From Nostoc sp. ATCC 43529 (lineage in GTDB: Bacteria > Cyanobacteriota > Cyanobacteriia > Cyanobacteriales > Nostocaceae), in assembly GCA_003326205.1 (NCBI GenBank), contig LWTK01000036.1, positions 682,001-746,000 of the forward strand: a stretch of 64,000 bases of DNA, in the 5' to 3' direction. Below are positions 47,148-55,535 of the stretch, in pieces. Every line of letters starts with the position of its first letter. The stretch's first letter is position 1. Below the pieces are notes generated by a model. The model did not search any database. It worked only from the letters and a program-made list of their open reading frames with translations, and was not told where the DNA came from. The position numbers were made by a program, and so were the translations under genes.

Positions 47148-47220
47148 TTAGTCATTAGTCATTGGTCATTAGTAAGAAAGTAAAGGGCAAATGACAAAGG
47201 ACTAATGACAATGGACAAAC
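47146..47220. repeat. heptamer repeats, inverted, hesA-hesB spacer
   Basis: TTAGTCATTAGTCATTGGTC on the left versus GACAAAGGACTAATGACAAT on the right. It folds into a stem-loop within the operon transcript. Confidence 0.75.
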
Positions 47221-47238
47221 AAAAAATCAGGAGATCTA

Positions 47239-47610
47239 ATGTCTGTAACTTTATCAGAAAAAGCAGAATTTCATCTGTGGGCATTTCTTAGAGGTTCCGC
47301 ATCCGACGCTAATGGCGCAACTAAAGGTGTCCGTTTCTCTGTCAAAGATGGTGGTTGCAGTGGCTACGAATATGCAATGGATATCACTAGCAAACCCCAA
47401 CCAGACGATTTGGTAATTCAGCAAGGCAAAGTGCTGGTTTACGTTGACGCCAAAAGTGCGCCGTTATTAGAAGGACTTATTGTTGACTTCGTTGAGGGTG
47501 TGATGGAAAGCGGCTTTAAGTTCATCAACCCCAATGCCACTGAGAACTGCGGTTGCGGAAAGTCTTTCAAAACAGGTGACTGTACGCCTAACGGTGTACC
47601 TTGCAGCTAA
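47239..47610 (+). CDS. hesB: HesB, A-type Fe-S carrier (IscA family)
   Basis: 123 residues. The three conserved cysteines are in GGCSGYEYAMDI and ENCGCGKSF. A short C-terminal extension ending CTPNGVPCS is typical of nif-type HesB/NifIscA. It carries Fe-S clusters for nitrogenase assembly. AGGAGATCT precedes the ATG. Confidence 0.94.
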   Translation: MSVTLSEKAEFHLWAFLRGSASDANGATKGVRFSVKDGGCSGYEYAMDITSKPQPDDLVIQQGKVLVYVDAKSAPLLEGLIVDFVEGVMESGFKFINPNATENCGCGKSFKTGDCTPNGVPCS

Positions 47611-47720
47611 CACCATTGCTTGTGTTGCTTGCGTTGGGCGATCGCATTGCACAGCGATAAATTGACTCAAAATTTTCGGAAATTAATCCTAATTCTATAA
47701 CGTTTGAGGAGAATCGGAAA

Positions 47721-48020
47721 ATGGCTACCTACCAAGTTAGATTAATCAACAAAAAAGAAGATCTCGACACCACAATTGAAGTTGATGAAGAGACTACTAT
47801 CTTAGAAGCAGCACACGAAAACGATATTGATTTGCCAGCTTCTTGTCATGCCGGTTCTTGCTCTAGTTGTGTTGGCAAGGTTGTTGAAGGTGAAATTAAC
47901 CAAGACGATCAAAACTTCCTAGATGACGACCAAGTTTCTAAAGGATACGCTTTACTTTGTGTAACCTATCCTCGTTCTAATTGCACAATTAAAACACATC
48001 AAGAAGCGTATTTGGTCTAA
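47721..48020 (+). CDS. fdxH: heterocyst [2Fe-2S] ferredoxin FdxH
   Basis: 99 residues, plant-type ferredoxin. [20 protein letters not shown] supplies three ligands, and [12 protein letters not shown] the fourth. The N-terminal lysines ([15 protein letters not shown]) fit FdxH, the preferred electron donor to NifH in heterocysts. It is last in the nif run and is followed by a strong terminator. Confidence 0.95.
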   Translation: MATYQVRLINKKEDLDTTIEVDEETTILEAAHENDIDLPASCHAGSCSSCVGKVVEGEINQDDQNFLDDDQVSKGYALLCVTYPRSNCTIKTHQEAYLV

Positions 48021-48055
48021 ATCTCTACTTTAATTGCTGTTCTTAGTAATTAAAT

Positions 48056-48095
48056 AAAAATGAAGGATGAAGCATATTTTCATCCTTCATTTTTT
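48056..48095 (+). terminator. rho-independent terminator after fdxH
   Basis: Perfect 16-bp stem AAAAATGAAGGATGAA / TTCATCCTTCATTTTT with a 7-base loop, ending in T's. It separates the nif operon from feoA; the symmetrical A/T tracts would also allow termination from the other side. Confidence 0.92.
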
Positions 48096-48120
48096 ATAAT
48101 TCATAATTCATAATTCATTT

Positions 48121-48372
48121 ATGTTTACACCTTTTAGTGTAACTGGCTGTTCGTTAGAATTGTTGAGAGTAGGGGAACAAGGAATTATCACTTTCTGCAA
48201 AATTGAGGATGAAACAAATTTAAAGAAACTGATATCAAAGGGCATAACACCAGGAAAATATATTACTGTACAACAAGGGTTTCCCTTGGTAATTATTAAA
48301 TTAGAAAACACTTCTTTATCAGTAGATATAGAAACTGCCCGTGCTATTTATGTTAGAATAATTAATCATTAA
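48121..48372 (+). CDS. FeoA-like protein
   Basis: 83 residues, SH3-like FeoA fold: ELLRVGEQGIITFCKI, LISKGITPGKYITVQQGFPL, ALSVDIETARAIYVRI-like ending. FeoA assists the FeoB ferrous iron transporter. There is no feoB nearby, and in cyanobacteria this small gene commonly lies downstream of fdxH, suggesting a nif-linked role in iron supply. It lies only 26 bp after the terminator. Confidence 0.85.
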   Translation: MFTPFSVTGCSLELLRVGEQGIITFCKIEDETNLKKLISKGITPGKYITVQQGFPLVIIKLENTSLSVDIETARAIYVRIINH

Positions 48373-48400
48373 ATTACTTGTAATAAAAATACGGCAAATT

Positions 48401-48484
48401 GTAGGGTGCGTTATGCCGTAGGCTAACGCACCATCACCACCAACAATTTAAGGTGCGTTGCGCTCCGCGACAACACACCCTACT
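48401..48484. repeat. two tandem REP-type palindromes
   Basis: 48401-48433 (GTAGGGTGCGTTATGCC / GGCTAACGCACC) and 48450-48484 (AAGGTGCGTTGCGC / GCGACAACACACCCT) lie in opposite orientation, a BIME-like pair between convergent genes. Same family as the RAYT-flanking copies. Confidence 0.78.
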
Positions 48485-48588
48485 AATAAGTTTTTGATCT
48501 CACTCCTTTGTTAACTAATTTTAGGAGTGAGGTCACTAATTTATAGATTATCAATGTAATTCGATATCAGAAGTGAATTGGCTATTTT

Positions 48589-48798
48589 TTAATCAACAGC
48601 AACTAATACATCTGATGATTTAATCACTGCATAAGCCTCTTTACCTTCTGCAAGTCCCAGTTTTTCTGCTGAGGATTTTGTGATGATTGACACTAGCTCT
48701 ACCCCTGGTGCTAACTCTATAGTTACTTCAGTGTTAACTGAACCAGGTACAACTTTTTTAACGGTACCTTTGAGAGAATTACGAGCGCTAATTTCCAT
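48589..48798 (-). CDS. molbindin (Mop/TOBE domain protein)
   Basis: 69 residues, single TOBE/Mop domain: MEISARNSLKGTVKKVVPGS, VNTEVTIELAPGVELVSIIT, SSAEKLGLAEGKEAYAVIKS. Mop proteins assemble into hexamers that bind molybdate. Position next to the nif cluster fits a role in molybdenum storage for FeMo-co synthesis; that is inference from context. Confidence 0.92.
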   Translation of the reverse strand: MEISARNSLKGTVKKVVPGSVNTEVTIELAPGVELVSIITKSSAEKLGLAEGKEAYAVIKSSDVLVAVD

Positions 48799-49551
48799 TT
48801 CTCTTGTGTTTCTTTTATTCTAGATACTCAGATAATGTAGCAAATGATCTTTAAAAAATCAAATTCTTTGGTGTTTCTTAATAAGGTATAAGAAAAATCT
48901 ACTAAAGTCTATTGGCATATATCTGTGGTATATTGACTTTTATTTTTTTATTATTGACAGGAACGTGTTTAATTGCTAGATGCTACTTGCTGACAATATA
49001 TAGTTATATCACCTATCTGCTAATAATCTAATTTCTAAAATAAGACTACTAAAAATACTCAAAGCTTCTGTATTTTCACAATTTTTTAAGCTTTTTCCTT
49101 CAATATGTCTGGGGATCTTTATAAATGATTCATAATTCAAACTTATCATAGTGATAATATATAGATAAGCTAAATTGTTGCTAGTCAACCTAGACTTCAA
49201 TAAAGGCGATTACAGGGAGATTTCAGACATCCCTGCCTTAATTCTGGTAAAGCCTAAGAATGGTAGGAAGTAAGATTTACTCAACAGGAAAACAACGGGA
49301 AAAACGTAAATCAGTTCGCAGAAACTAACCAGATTTATTAAGGTGTGAAATAGGTTCAATACATCTAAATAGGTATGTCTAATTCCGTAACCGCTTTTGA
49401 CGGCGGCAAATATAATTCCTCAGAATTCAACTTGAATTTGAGTTAAGCATCTTTGCGTTCCGCGCAGACTAAGCAATGCAGTTTGGGAAGAATTGCAGCA
49501 GTTTAGAACAAATTCGCTTACTTGCAACAACGAATTTAAGGAGCAGCAATT
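48799..49551. other. 750-bp gene-free region
   Basis: AT-rich, with no convincing gene. It should contain the molbindin promoter on the left and the promoter of the CBS gene on the right. A 63-codon minus frame at 49009-49200 has no support. Confidence 0.6.
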
Positions 49552-50148
49552 ATGAGAGCCAAACAGATCATGACTCAAGATGTAGCTACTATTCGCGGTT
49601 TGGCTAGTGTAGCTGAAGCAGTTAGATTATTAAGGCTCAAGCAATTACGGGCGTTGGTTGTAGAACCCCGTCACAGTGGCGATGCTTACGGTATGGTTAC
49701 TGAGATGGATATAGCCAGCAAGGTTGTTGCTTATGGAAAAGACCCCGAAAAGGTGCATGTCTACGAAATAATGAGTAAACCCTGCATTGTTGTAAATCCT
49801 GACCTGGATGTTGAATATGTTGCGCGGTTATTTGCTAATACTGGTGTGTGGCGTGCGCCTGTGATTCAAGGTGAATTACTTGGGATTATTTCTGTAACTG
49901 ATATTATCACTAAAGGTGACTTTGTAGAGAAACCAAAACTAACATTCTTACGGAAAGAACTGCAAAAAGCTATTTCCAATGCTCGCTCAATTTCTGCTAA
50001 TTATGGTTCATTTTCTAAACGAGCGATCGAAGCTTGGGATTTTGTAGATGAACTCGAAGCGGAAGCTGGTTTCTATGGCGCACCAAAACCAGAAAAATCA
50101 GCAAGAGAATTATTCTCTGATAAAGAAGAGTTAGTGGCTATTGCTTAG
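49552..50148 (+). CDS. CBS-pair domain protein
   Basis: 198 residues. Two CBS motifs occur at residues ~5-60 (MTQDVATIRGLASVAEAVRL) and ~75-125 (MSKPCIVVNPDLDVEYVARL, GELLGIISVTDI). CBS pairs bind adenosine nucleotides and act as energy sensors. The C-terminal 70 residues have no known domain. AAGGAGCAGCAATT precedes the ATG. In related strains a CBS gene lies near nif genes; the partner is unknown. Confidence 0.9.
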   Translation: MRAKQIMTQDVATIRGLASVAEAVRLLRLKQLRALVVEPRHSGDAYGMVTEMDIASKVVAYGKDPEKVHVYEIMSKPCIVVNPDLDVEYVARLFANTGVWRAPVIQGELLGIISVTDIITKGDFVEKPKLTFLRKELQKAISNARSISANYGSFSKRAIEAWDFVDELEAEAGFYGAPKPEKSARELFSDKEELVAIA

Positions 50149-50508
50149 CAGAATTCAGGAGTCAGAATTCAGAATTCAGAATTCAGGACTCAGTATTCAG
50201 AAGTTATTTCACTTTTGTGGAAATTTGCTATCTTAGGCAATTAGCATAAATTAGAGCATTGATTTACTAATCACAAAGCTCAATTTTAGGCTATCGCATA
50301 GCTTGTGAAATGATGGTGGGCAATGCCCACCATTACGTTTTGCAAGCAAATTTTTGCTTGTGAATTAGTGGGAGTTTTGGAATTTCAAGAATAATTATGA
50401 GCCAATAAAGTTCATAAAAATCCAAAATACTCATGTAGAGACGCGATTTATCGCGTCTTCAAAGACCAAGGATGTACATGAATAATCTTAACCCTAACGT
50501 ATTGAATT
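50149..50508. other. spacer with repeats
   Basis: GAATTCAGAATTCAGGAC repeats lie at 50152-50195. The palindrome AGACGCGA-N4-TCGCGTCT (copy 3) is at 50439-50458. GATGGTGGGCAATGCCCACCAT hairpin lies at 50312-50333 (GGTGGGC/GCCCACC). No gene. Confidence 0.6.
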
Positions 50509-50973
50509 ATGAGTCCAGGTTTGAGTGAAGCAACAAGTCAATGGTTAATAGCAAAAGGCTATAATCCTGAGGAGTTAAATCAACCAGGTGAAAATGGCGA
50601 TACAGCTTTAATGAAGGCTACAAGAGAAGGAGTGTATGCTGTCGTTAAAGAACTGATTGATGCTGGTGCGGATATCAATGCTCGAAATAGCGATGCCAAT
50701 AATGCTTTATGGTTTGCTTGTTTTGGAAACCACTACGATTTAATTCACTTACTGCTGGCTCACAACATCAACATTGATAACCAAAATGATAACGGTGCAA
50801 CTGCTCTAATGTATGCAGCATCAGCAGGTAAAACAGAAGTCGTTAAGTTGCTCTTACAATACCATCCTAACTTAAATTTACAAAACTTAGACGATTATAA
50901 AGCAATTGATTTCGCCAGCAACGTAGAAGTTTTAAGGATACTCAAAAATGCCACAAAGCAAAATATCAGCTAA
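50509..50973 (+). CDS. ankyrin repeat protein
   Basis: 154 residues with about three to four ankyrin repeats: NGDTALMKATREGVYAVVKE-LIDAGADI, NALWFACFGNHYDLIHLLLA, NGATALMYAASAGKTEVVKLLL. These are protein-binding scaffolds. It overlaps the next gene by 26 bp, so the ankyrin protein and the SagB-like oxidoreductase are probably coupled and may interact. Confidence 0.9.
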   Translation: MSPGLSEATSQWLIAKGYNPEELNQPGENGDTALMKATREGVYAVVKELIDAGADINARNSDANNALWFACFGNHYDLIHLLLAHNINIDNQNDNGATALMYAASAGKTEVVKLLLQYHPNLNLQNLDDYKAIDFASNVEVLRILKNATKQNIS

Positions 50974-52234
50974 CGCCTATCATGAGGCTACCAAGCATTC
51001 TTACTTATCGGTACAGATAGATCCAAATTATGTGGATGCTTCAACTCAACCATCTGCATTTAAATTCTATCCAAAATTTTATCGAAGAGTGAAATTAAAT
51101 GTCAATAATCCCGTTCACTCTTTTATATCTTTAACTAGTGCAATAACACTAGAAAAAATGTATAAAGATAGTCTCGATAAATTGCGGGTGAATCCATCAG
51201 CAGGCGCTCTGTATCCTACGGAAGTTTACGTACAGGTTCGCAAAATTCAGGGAATACTAGATGGAATCTATCACTTAGAAGTTGAGAATAATTGTCTAAC
51301 ACTTATCTATGAATTAATAGATGATGGGTTAGAGAGTTATATTATACCGAACAACAGTATCAAGGGATTCATCTTTTTAATTAGCTGTGTTTATTATAGG
51401 TCTAGCTGGAAATATCAAAATAGAAGCGCGAGATATTGCTTTTTAGATAGCGGACACCATTTAGGTACTGTTGCAGCTTCGGCTTATCTCCATGAAAAAG
51501 ATATACAAGTAATTTTTGATTTCGATAAACTTGCTCTCAATTTAGCTTTGGGATTTGAGAATAAAGAGTTTATCACAGCTTGTGCGGTGTCAGGAGAATT
51601 ACAAGAAAAGCAAGTCAGACCCTTAAGGATGAAAGTTCCTTTTGTTTGCGGTACTGATTACTTTGAAGCTAATCAATTCATTGAAGATACTTATCAAGCT
51701 ACGGCTGTACAAAAGAGTAGTGAGCAAACACTCAAACAGCCTCACTTTAGCTTTGACAGGGATAAATTTCTTCAGACTGTTTTGAATAGACGTTCTATTC
51801 GACGTTTCCGGAAAAAATCTATTTCTCAAGAAGATTATCTATATATAATGCAGCAACTTCAGCAGCCAATACCAACAGAAAATCATGAGGAAATAGATAT
51901 TTACTCGGTGGTACATCGAGTAGAGGAAATGTCATGCGGATTATATAAAGGTACGCATCTGATTAAGACAGGTGATTTCAGCGAACAGACGGGTTACTTA
52001 TGTATTAATCAAGCTATTGCCAGAGATAGCGCCGTAACTTTATTTTTTGTGTCTGATTATTTAAACTACCAAACTGCTATGCAAATAGCTGGTTTTCTAG
52101 GACAGAGGCTTTATTTAGCTAGTAATTACTTGGGAATTGGATGTAGCGGAATCGGTGCTTTCTACGATGACGAAACCCAAGAATTATTAGAGAGAAATAA
52201 AGATGTACTTTACGCTATGGTGATTGGAATATAA
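50948..52234 (+). CDS. SagB-type nitroreductase-fold dehydrogenase
   Basis: 428 residues with two nitroreductase-fold halves. The first holds NPSAGALYPTEVYVQVRKIQ, the second QTVLNRRSIRRFRKKSIS and GFLGQRLYLASNYLGIGCSG-IG. This is the SagB/ThcOx type, FMN-dependent, which in thiazole-containing peptide pathways oxidises azolines. No cyclodehydratase or precursor peptide is nearby. The family occurs in cyanobacterial nif/hup neighbourhoods without a known role. It is followed by a small gene after 14 bp. Confidence 0.8.
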   Translation: MPQSKISANAYHEATKHSYLSVQIDPNYVDASTQPSAFKFYPKFYRRVKLNVNNPVHSFISLTSAITLEKMYKDSLDKLRVNPSAGALYPTEVYVQVRKIQGILDGIYHLEVENNCLTLIYELIDDGLESYIIPNNSIKGFIFLISCVYYRSSWKYQNRSARYCFLDSGHHLGTVAASAYLHEKDIQVIFDFDKLALNLALGFENKEFITACAVSGELQEKQVRPLRMKVPFVCGTDYFEANQFIEDTYQATAVQKSSEQTLKQPHFSFDRDKFLQTVLNRRSIRRFRKKSISQEDYLYIMQQLQQPIPTENHEEIDIYSVVHRVEEMSCGLYKGTHLIKTGDFSEQTGYLCINQAIARDSAVTLFFVSDYLNYQTAMQIAGFLGQRLYLASNYLGIGCSGIGAFYDDETQELLERNKDVLYAMVIGI

Positions 52235-52248
52235 GGAAGGAAAAAGAG

Positions 52249-52626
52249 ATGGCTAGAAAGATGTATTTCTTAAATAGTGACGATTCGCATCCAGTACAAC
52301 CGACATCGGCAGATATTATATTACGGCAACAACTAGAGTATTCTATTAGTAAGTACTTTTACGATGGTTGCGATCGCACAATTCAAAATCTGTTATCTAA
52401 TTGCCGATGGTACGTAACAACCCACGCCAGCGCTATGACATTAGTAATTGAATGTCCCGACCAAGTTACCAACTGGCGCATCTTACAACAAATCGTACCA
52501 ATGGGGACATTACTTCACCAAATCATCAGCAGCGCCAAAATCCGCGTTTGTCCTCCAGAAGGTCAAGGCGTACCTTTTGAAATGCGGGTAGATGAACTGT
52601 CTGTGTACCGTGATATGGCGGGATGA
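52249..52626 (+). CDS. conserved hypothetical protein linked to hupW
   Basis: 125 residues, not assigned. MARKMYFLNSDDSHPVQPTS at the start, SNCRWYVTTHASAMTLVIEC in the middle and PFEMRVDELSVYRDM at the end. No membrane segment. It is 14 bp downstream of the SagB-like gene with an AAGGAAGG ribosome site, hence in the same operon, and it converges on hupW. It might be a cyanobacterial hydrogenase-linked protein, on context only. Confidence 0.7.
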   Translation: MARKMYFLNSDDSHPVQPTSADIILRQQLEYSISKYFYDGCDRTIQNLLSNCRWYVTTHASAMTLVIECPDQVTNWRILQQIVPMGTLLHQIISSAKIRVCPPEGQGVPFEMRVDELSVYRDMAG

Positions 52627-52705
52627 GGGACTGGGGACTGGCGACTGGGGACTGGGAAGATGAGAGAAATAACCAATGCCCCATGCCCTATGCCCTATGC
52701 CCTAT
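52627..52705. repeat. repeats GGGACTGG and CCCTATG between convergent genes
   Basis: GGGACTGGCGACTGGGGACTGGG followed by CCATGCCCTATGCCCTATGCC units (quoted by unit), a tandem type also seen at 41040-41160 and 60885-60975. It reaches into the 3' end of hupW. Confidence 0.65.
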
Positions 52706-53161
52706 GCTGATAAGTGCAACTACCTCTTCAAAAACCAAATCGGCAGAATGTTTAACAACAGGACTTAACTCTAGTCCCAAATCAAGATTCGCCGCTTCAA
52801 TTAAATAAACTGTCACATCTTCAGGAAAATCATTTTGAAAGATTTTCCGTCCGGCGGCTAAAGCATTATCCCAACGAAAATCATGCAAATTATAACTAGG
52901 TTCTGGTAAAGCTTCTAGTTCTTTTCCTGGAACTTTAAACACAGCACCAGGCTCAGAATTAGTTGAACTGGCATCAATAATTATTAATTGTTTACTACCT
53001 CTAGCTTGAAACATTACTTCCATTCCTGCGGTGCCACAGTCATAAATTCGCACATCAGGATGAGGGTTTTGGGCTAGATATTTTTGTAGGCGTTGAGCGA
53101 TAATTACGCCTATAGCATCGTCGCTGCGATTGAGGTTTCCGCAACCAATAATAGTTAGCAT
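52688..53161 (-). CDS. hupW: HupL C-terminal endopeptidase HupW
   Basis: 157 residues, HyaD/HybD-type hydrogenase maturation protease. GCGNLNRSDDAIGV at the start, IIDASS with the metal-binding Asp, and NLHDFRWDN with the His correspond to the nickel-binding triad. It removes the C-terminal peptide of HupL after Ni-Fe insertion. The last residues are encoded by the repeat at 52688-52705, so the exact end may vary between strains. hupSL lies 4 kb away. Confidence 0.9.
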   Translation of the reverse strand: MLTIIGCGNLNRSDDAIGVIIAQRLQKYLAQNPHPDVRIYDCGTAGMEVMFQARGSKQLIIIDASSTNSEPGAVFKVPGKELEALPEPSYNLHDFRWDNALAAGRKIFQNDFPEDVTVYLIEAANLDLGLELSPVVKHSADLVFEEVVALISIGHRA

Positions 53162-53198
53162 TCGATAATTTTAATTGTTTAAGCAGTTGCAAATTCAG

Positions 53199-53390
53199 TT
53201 AAAGCGCGATCGCATATTGTAAGCAAGCACGAATATCCTCTATTTGTAGCTCTGGATAGTAGTCTCGGATAATTTATTCAAAAGACAGCCCATCATTAAG
53301 CAGTTCAAGAATGCTTTGCACAGTTATGCGTGTCCCTGCTATACAAGGTTTACCGAAATGAATTTGTGAGTTAACTACAATTTTGTTCAT
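53199..53390 (-). pseudogene. DUF433 antitoxin-like gene with in-frame stop
   Basis: ATG 53390 encodes MNKIVVNSQIHFGKPCIAGT, then RITVQSILELLNDGLSFE, a TAA at 53274-53276, and continues IIRDYYPELQIEDIRACLQY to a second stop at 53199. This is a full DUF433 protein broken by one nonsense codon. It is too short for automatic detection. The partner toxin gene is missing. Confidence 0.82.
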
Positions 53391-53448
53391 TAACTATAAA
53401 GTAAATGTGTTTACTCAATTTTAAGATAAAGCTAGCAAAGGAGGTAGT

Positions 53449-53664
53449 ATGGCAACAATTACCATTCGCAATATATCTGATGAGTTAGTCGATCGCATTA
53501 AACGCTTGGCAGAACAAAAGGGGATTTCGATGCAGCATGAAGTCCGCGATTTGTTACAAAAACGCTATGGACAACGTGATGAAGTGCTTGCTCGTATTCG
53601 CGAACGGGCGAAAGCGTTACCGATGGAATCACAAAGCCAAGTGCAGATTTGGCTCCAATTATAA
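53449..53664 (+). CDS. FitA-like ribbon-helix-helix antitoxin, orphan
   Basis: 71 residues. ATITIRNISDELVDRIKRLA followed by EQKGISMQHEVRDLLQKR is the FitA-type ribbon-helix-helix DNA-binding fold. The C-terminal tail would bind a PIN-type toxin, but no toxin follows; a hairpin and a convergent gene come next. AAAGGAGGTAGT is the ribosome site. Confidence 0.82.
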   Translation: MATITIRNISDELVDRIKRLAEQKGISMQHEVRDLLQKRYGQRDEVLARIRERAKALPMESQSQVQIWLQL

Positions 53665-53675
53665 ATTACTAAAAT

Positions 53676-53709
53676 AGAGGCTTTGAGTAATAGTACAGAC
53701 AAAGCCTCT
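53676..53709. terminator. hairpin between convergent genes
   Basis: AGAGGCTTTG / CAAAGCCTCT, 10-bp perfect stem with a 14-base loop. No strong T-run, but its place between two stop codons suggests a bidirectional terminator. Confidence 0.65.
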
Positions 53710-53733
53710 GAATAATTTATTAGCCGACAAAAA

Positions 53734-54156
53734 TCATAGTTCTACACCATGTTTTTTGGCAATTTCAGTAAGTTTTTCGTACTGATGTTGTGATGCTTTA
53801 GTTAATATTGTTTGTGCATCTTCTGGAGTTGTGCCTTCTTTAGGAATTAAATATTTTACATAAAGTGACACAAAATCAGCTACGACAGCCATACCAGATA
53901 AACCATGTTTGTCGGCTTCCTTACCAGCGATCGCTGCTACTAAACCTGCTTTAATTGGATCTGGTTTAACTTTCATAAACTGATCCACAAGCTTGGGAAT
54001 ATAATCTGCTGGTGGCAAATTATCTAACTTACTTCTATCTGGAGTAAAGTTACATTCTGCGGCTTTTGCCTGTTCGACAACACACCATTCTATGAATTCT
54101 TGCAATGCTGCATCGGGAACGCGAGGGAAATAGTTATGTAGCGCTAAATCAGACAC
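53734..54156 (-). CDS. conserved hypothetical protein
   Basis: 140 residues, all helical, not assigned. MSDLALHNYFPRVPDAALQE leads to FIEWCVVEQAKAAECN, and the middle has LVAAIAGKEADKHGLSGMAV. No signal peptide. The pattern suggests a small soluble protein; I recall similar proteins in cyanobacterial genomes but no function. Confidence 0.6.
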   Translation of the reverse strand: MSDLALHNYFPRVPDAALQEFIEWCVVEQAKAAECNFTPDRSKLDNLPPADYIPKLVDQFMKVKPDPIKAGLVAAIAGKEADKHGLSGMAVVADFVSLYVKYLIPKEGTTPEDAQTILTKASQHQYEKLTEIAKKHGVEL

Positions 54157-54258
54157 AAGCTTACCGTGTAAATTTATATTTTATGCAAGTGCATTAAGGC
54201 AAGCCTAACGCACTGTTTCTATAAGTTTTAGTGTGTTACGCTACGAGTTTTGAATAAT

Positions 54259-54319
54259 TAGTCATTGGTCATTGGTCATTGGTCATTGGTCATTTGTCAT
54301 TTGTCATTTGTCATTAGTT
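54259..54319. repeat. heptamer repeats (TTGGTCA/TTTGTCA)
   Basis: Eight or so consecutive units. The array overlaps the last codons of the HxlR-type gene, so its C-terminal end (ITNDK) is repeat-encoded. Confidence 0.8.
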
Positions 54320-54678
54320 ATTCCCCGTGTCTTTGCGTCTTCCTCATCTCTCCGGTTCATAATCTTCAGATGTTTTTGTCCCCAGTCGCAAAGAGATTTT
54401 AAAACTGGTATAAGGGTTTTACCATATTCTGTGAATGAATATCCTACTTTTAGAGGTACATCGGAGTAGACTTTTCGGTTAATAATTCCATCATTTTCTA
54501 GCTCGCGAAGTTGTTGAATGAGCATTTTTTCTGTAATCTCAGGAATTAATTTTTTCAATTGGCTGTATCGTTTTGCTTCATCTTTCAAGTGCCAGAGAAT
54601 TAAAATCTTCCATTTGCCACCTAAAATTTTGAGCGTTGTTTGCACAAATAATGTGCCTTCAGTTTGCTGTTCGGACAT
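54304..54678 (-). CDS. HxlR-family transcriptional regulator
   Basis: 124 residues. LKILGGKWKILILWHLKDEA, RYSQLKKLIPEITEKMLIQQ and SFTEYGKTLIPVLKSLCDWG are the HxlR winged-helix pattern. It is divergent from the SDR gene, with an operator-like palindrome between, so it probably controls that gene and itself. HxlR proteins often respond to aldehydes, quinones or redox stress. No conserved Cys sensor at the N-terminus is seen. Confidence 0.9.
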   Translation of the reverse strand: MSEQQTEGTLFVQTTLKILGGKWKILILWHLKDEAKRYSQLKKLIPEITEKMLIQQLRELENDGIINRKVYSDVPLKVGYSFTEYGKTLIPVLKSLCDWGQKHLKIMNRRDEEDAKTRGITNDK

Positions 54679-54704
54679 GTAATTTGCTGAAATTCGACTT
54701 ATAC

Positions 54705-54726
54705 GTACTTACAAAAAAGTAAGTAC
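54705..54726. promoter_or_regulatory. palindromic operator between HxlR and SDR genes
   Basis: GTACTTAC-AAAAAA-GTAAGTAC, perfect 8-bp arms. It is followed by related AAGTAAGTATAAGTATACTT at 54735-54754. The pair fits dimer sites for the HxlR-type regulator encoded 26 bp away. Confidence 0.75.
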
Positions 54727-54797
54727 TTTTCAAAAAGTAAGTATAAGTATACTTTTGGATTGGAGTAATTTCTGTCTCAATGCTGTAGAGGAAAATT

Positions 54798-55535
54798 ATG
54801 GAAGTTTCAGGTGCAATTGCTTTGGTAACTGGCGCAAATGGAGGTCTAGGTAAGTACTTTGTAGAAGGATTGAAAGCGCAAGGTGCAGCTAAAATTTATG
54901 CTGGCGCTCGCAAGGTGGAAGCGCTCAATGAACTGGTTGCAACTGACCCAGAGCGAATTATCCCGATTCAGCTGGAAATTACTGATGAAGAATCTGTTCG
55001 CCAAGCAGCATTAAAATGTCAAGATGTCAACTTGTTGATTAATAATGCTGGTGTGGGCTTGAACAAAGGATTGATTGCTGCACCTGATTTATCCTCTGCT
55101 AGAGCAGAGATGGAAGTTAACTACTTTGGGACGTTGATTATGTGTCGTGCTTTTGCCCCGATTTTGAAACAAAATGGAGGTGGAGCGATCGCTAACATGG
55201 TGTCAATGGTGGCGCGGGTAAATCTTCCTTTTAATGGCAGCTATGGCGCTTCCAAAGCAGCAGTTTTGTCCATGACTCAGGCGATTCGCGCAGAGTTAGC
55301 AGCTCAGAAAACGTTGGTAGTGGCAGTGTTACCAGGAGCGATCGATATTGGTATGGGCAAGTCTTTCCCAGATCCTAAAGTACCTCCTCAAGAAGTGGTT
55401 CGCGATACACTGCAAGCTGTGATTGATGGTACAGAAGATGTTTATCCAGGCGAACAGGCTAAGCAATTCAATGAGCAGCTACTACAAGACCCCAAAGCAG
55501 TTGAAAAGATGATTGCGACATTTTTACCAGATTAG
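54798..55535 (+). CDS. short-chain dehydrogenase/reductase
   Basis: 245 residues. The cofactor loop is VTGANGGLGKYFVEGL, the NAG motif is LLINNAGVG, and the catalytic residues are Ser in SMVARV, and Tyr/Lys in YGASKAAV. Classical SDR using NAD(P)H. Substrate unknown. Transcription is probably controlled by the divergent HxlR regulator through the palindrome at 54705. The 3' end overlaps a short DUF433-like frame. Confidence 0.92.
   Translation: MEVSGAIALVTGANGGLGKYFVEGLKAQGAAKIYAGARKVEALNELVATDPERIIPIQLEITDEESVRQAALKCQDVNLLINNAGVGLNKGLIAAPDLSSARAEMEVNYFGTLIMCRAFAPILKQNGGGAIANMVSMVARVNLPFNGSYGASKAAVLSMTQAIRAELAAQKTLVVAVLPGAIDIGMGKSFPDPKVPPQEVVRDTLQAVIDGTEDVYPGEQAKQFNEQLLQDPKAVEKMIATFLPD

Noticed and set aside
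49009..49200. 63-codon minus-strand frame
   Set aside because: No start signal, no recognisable residues.
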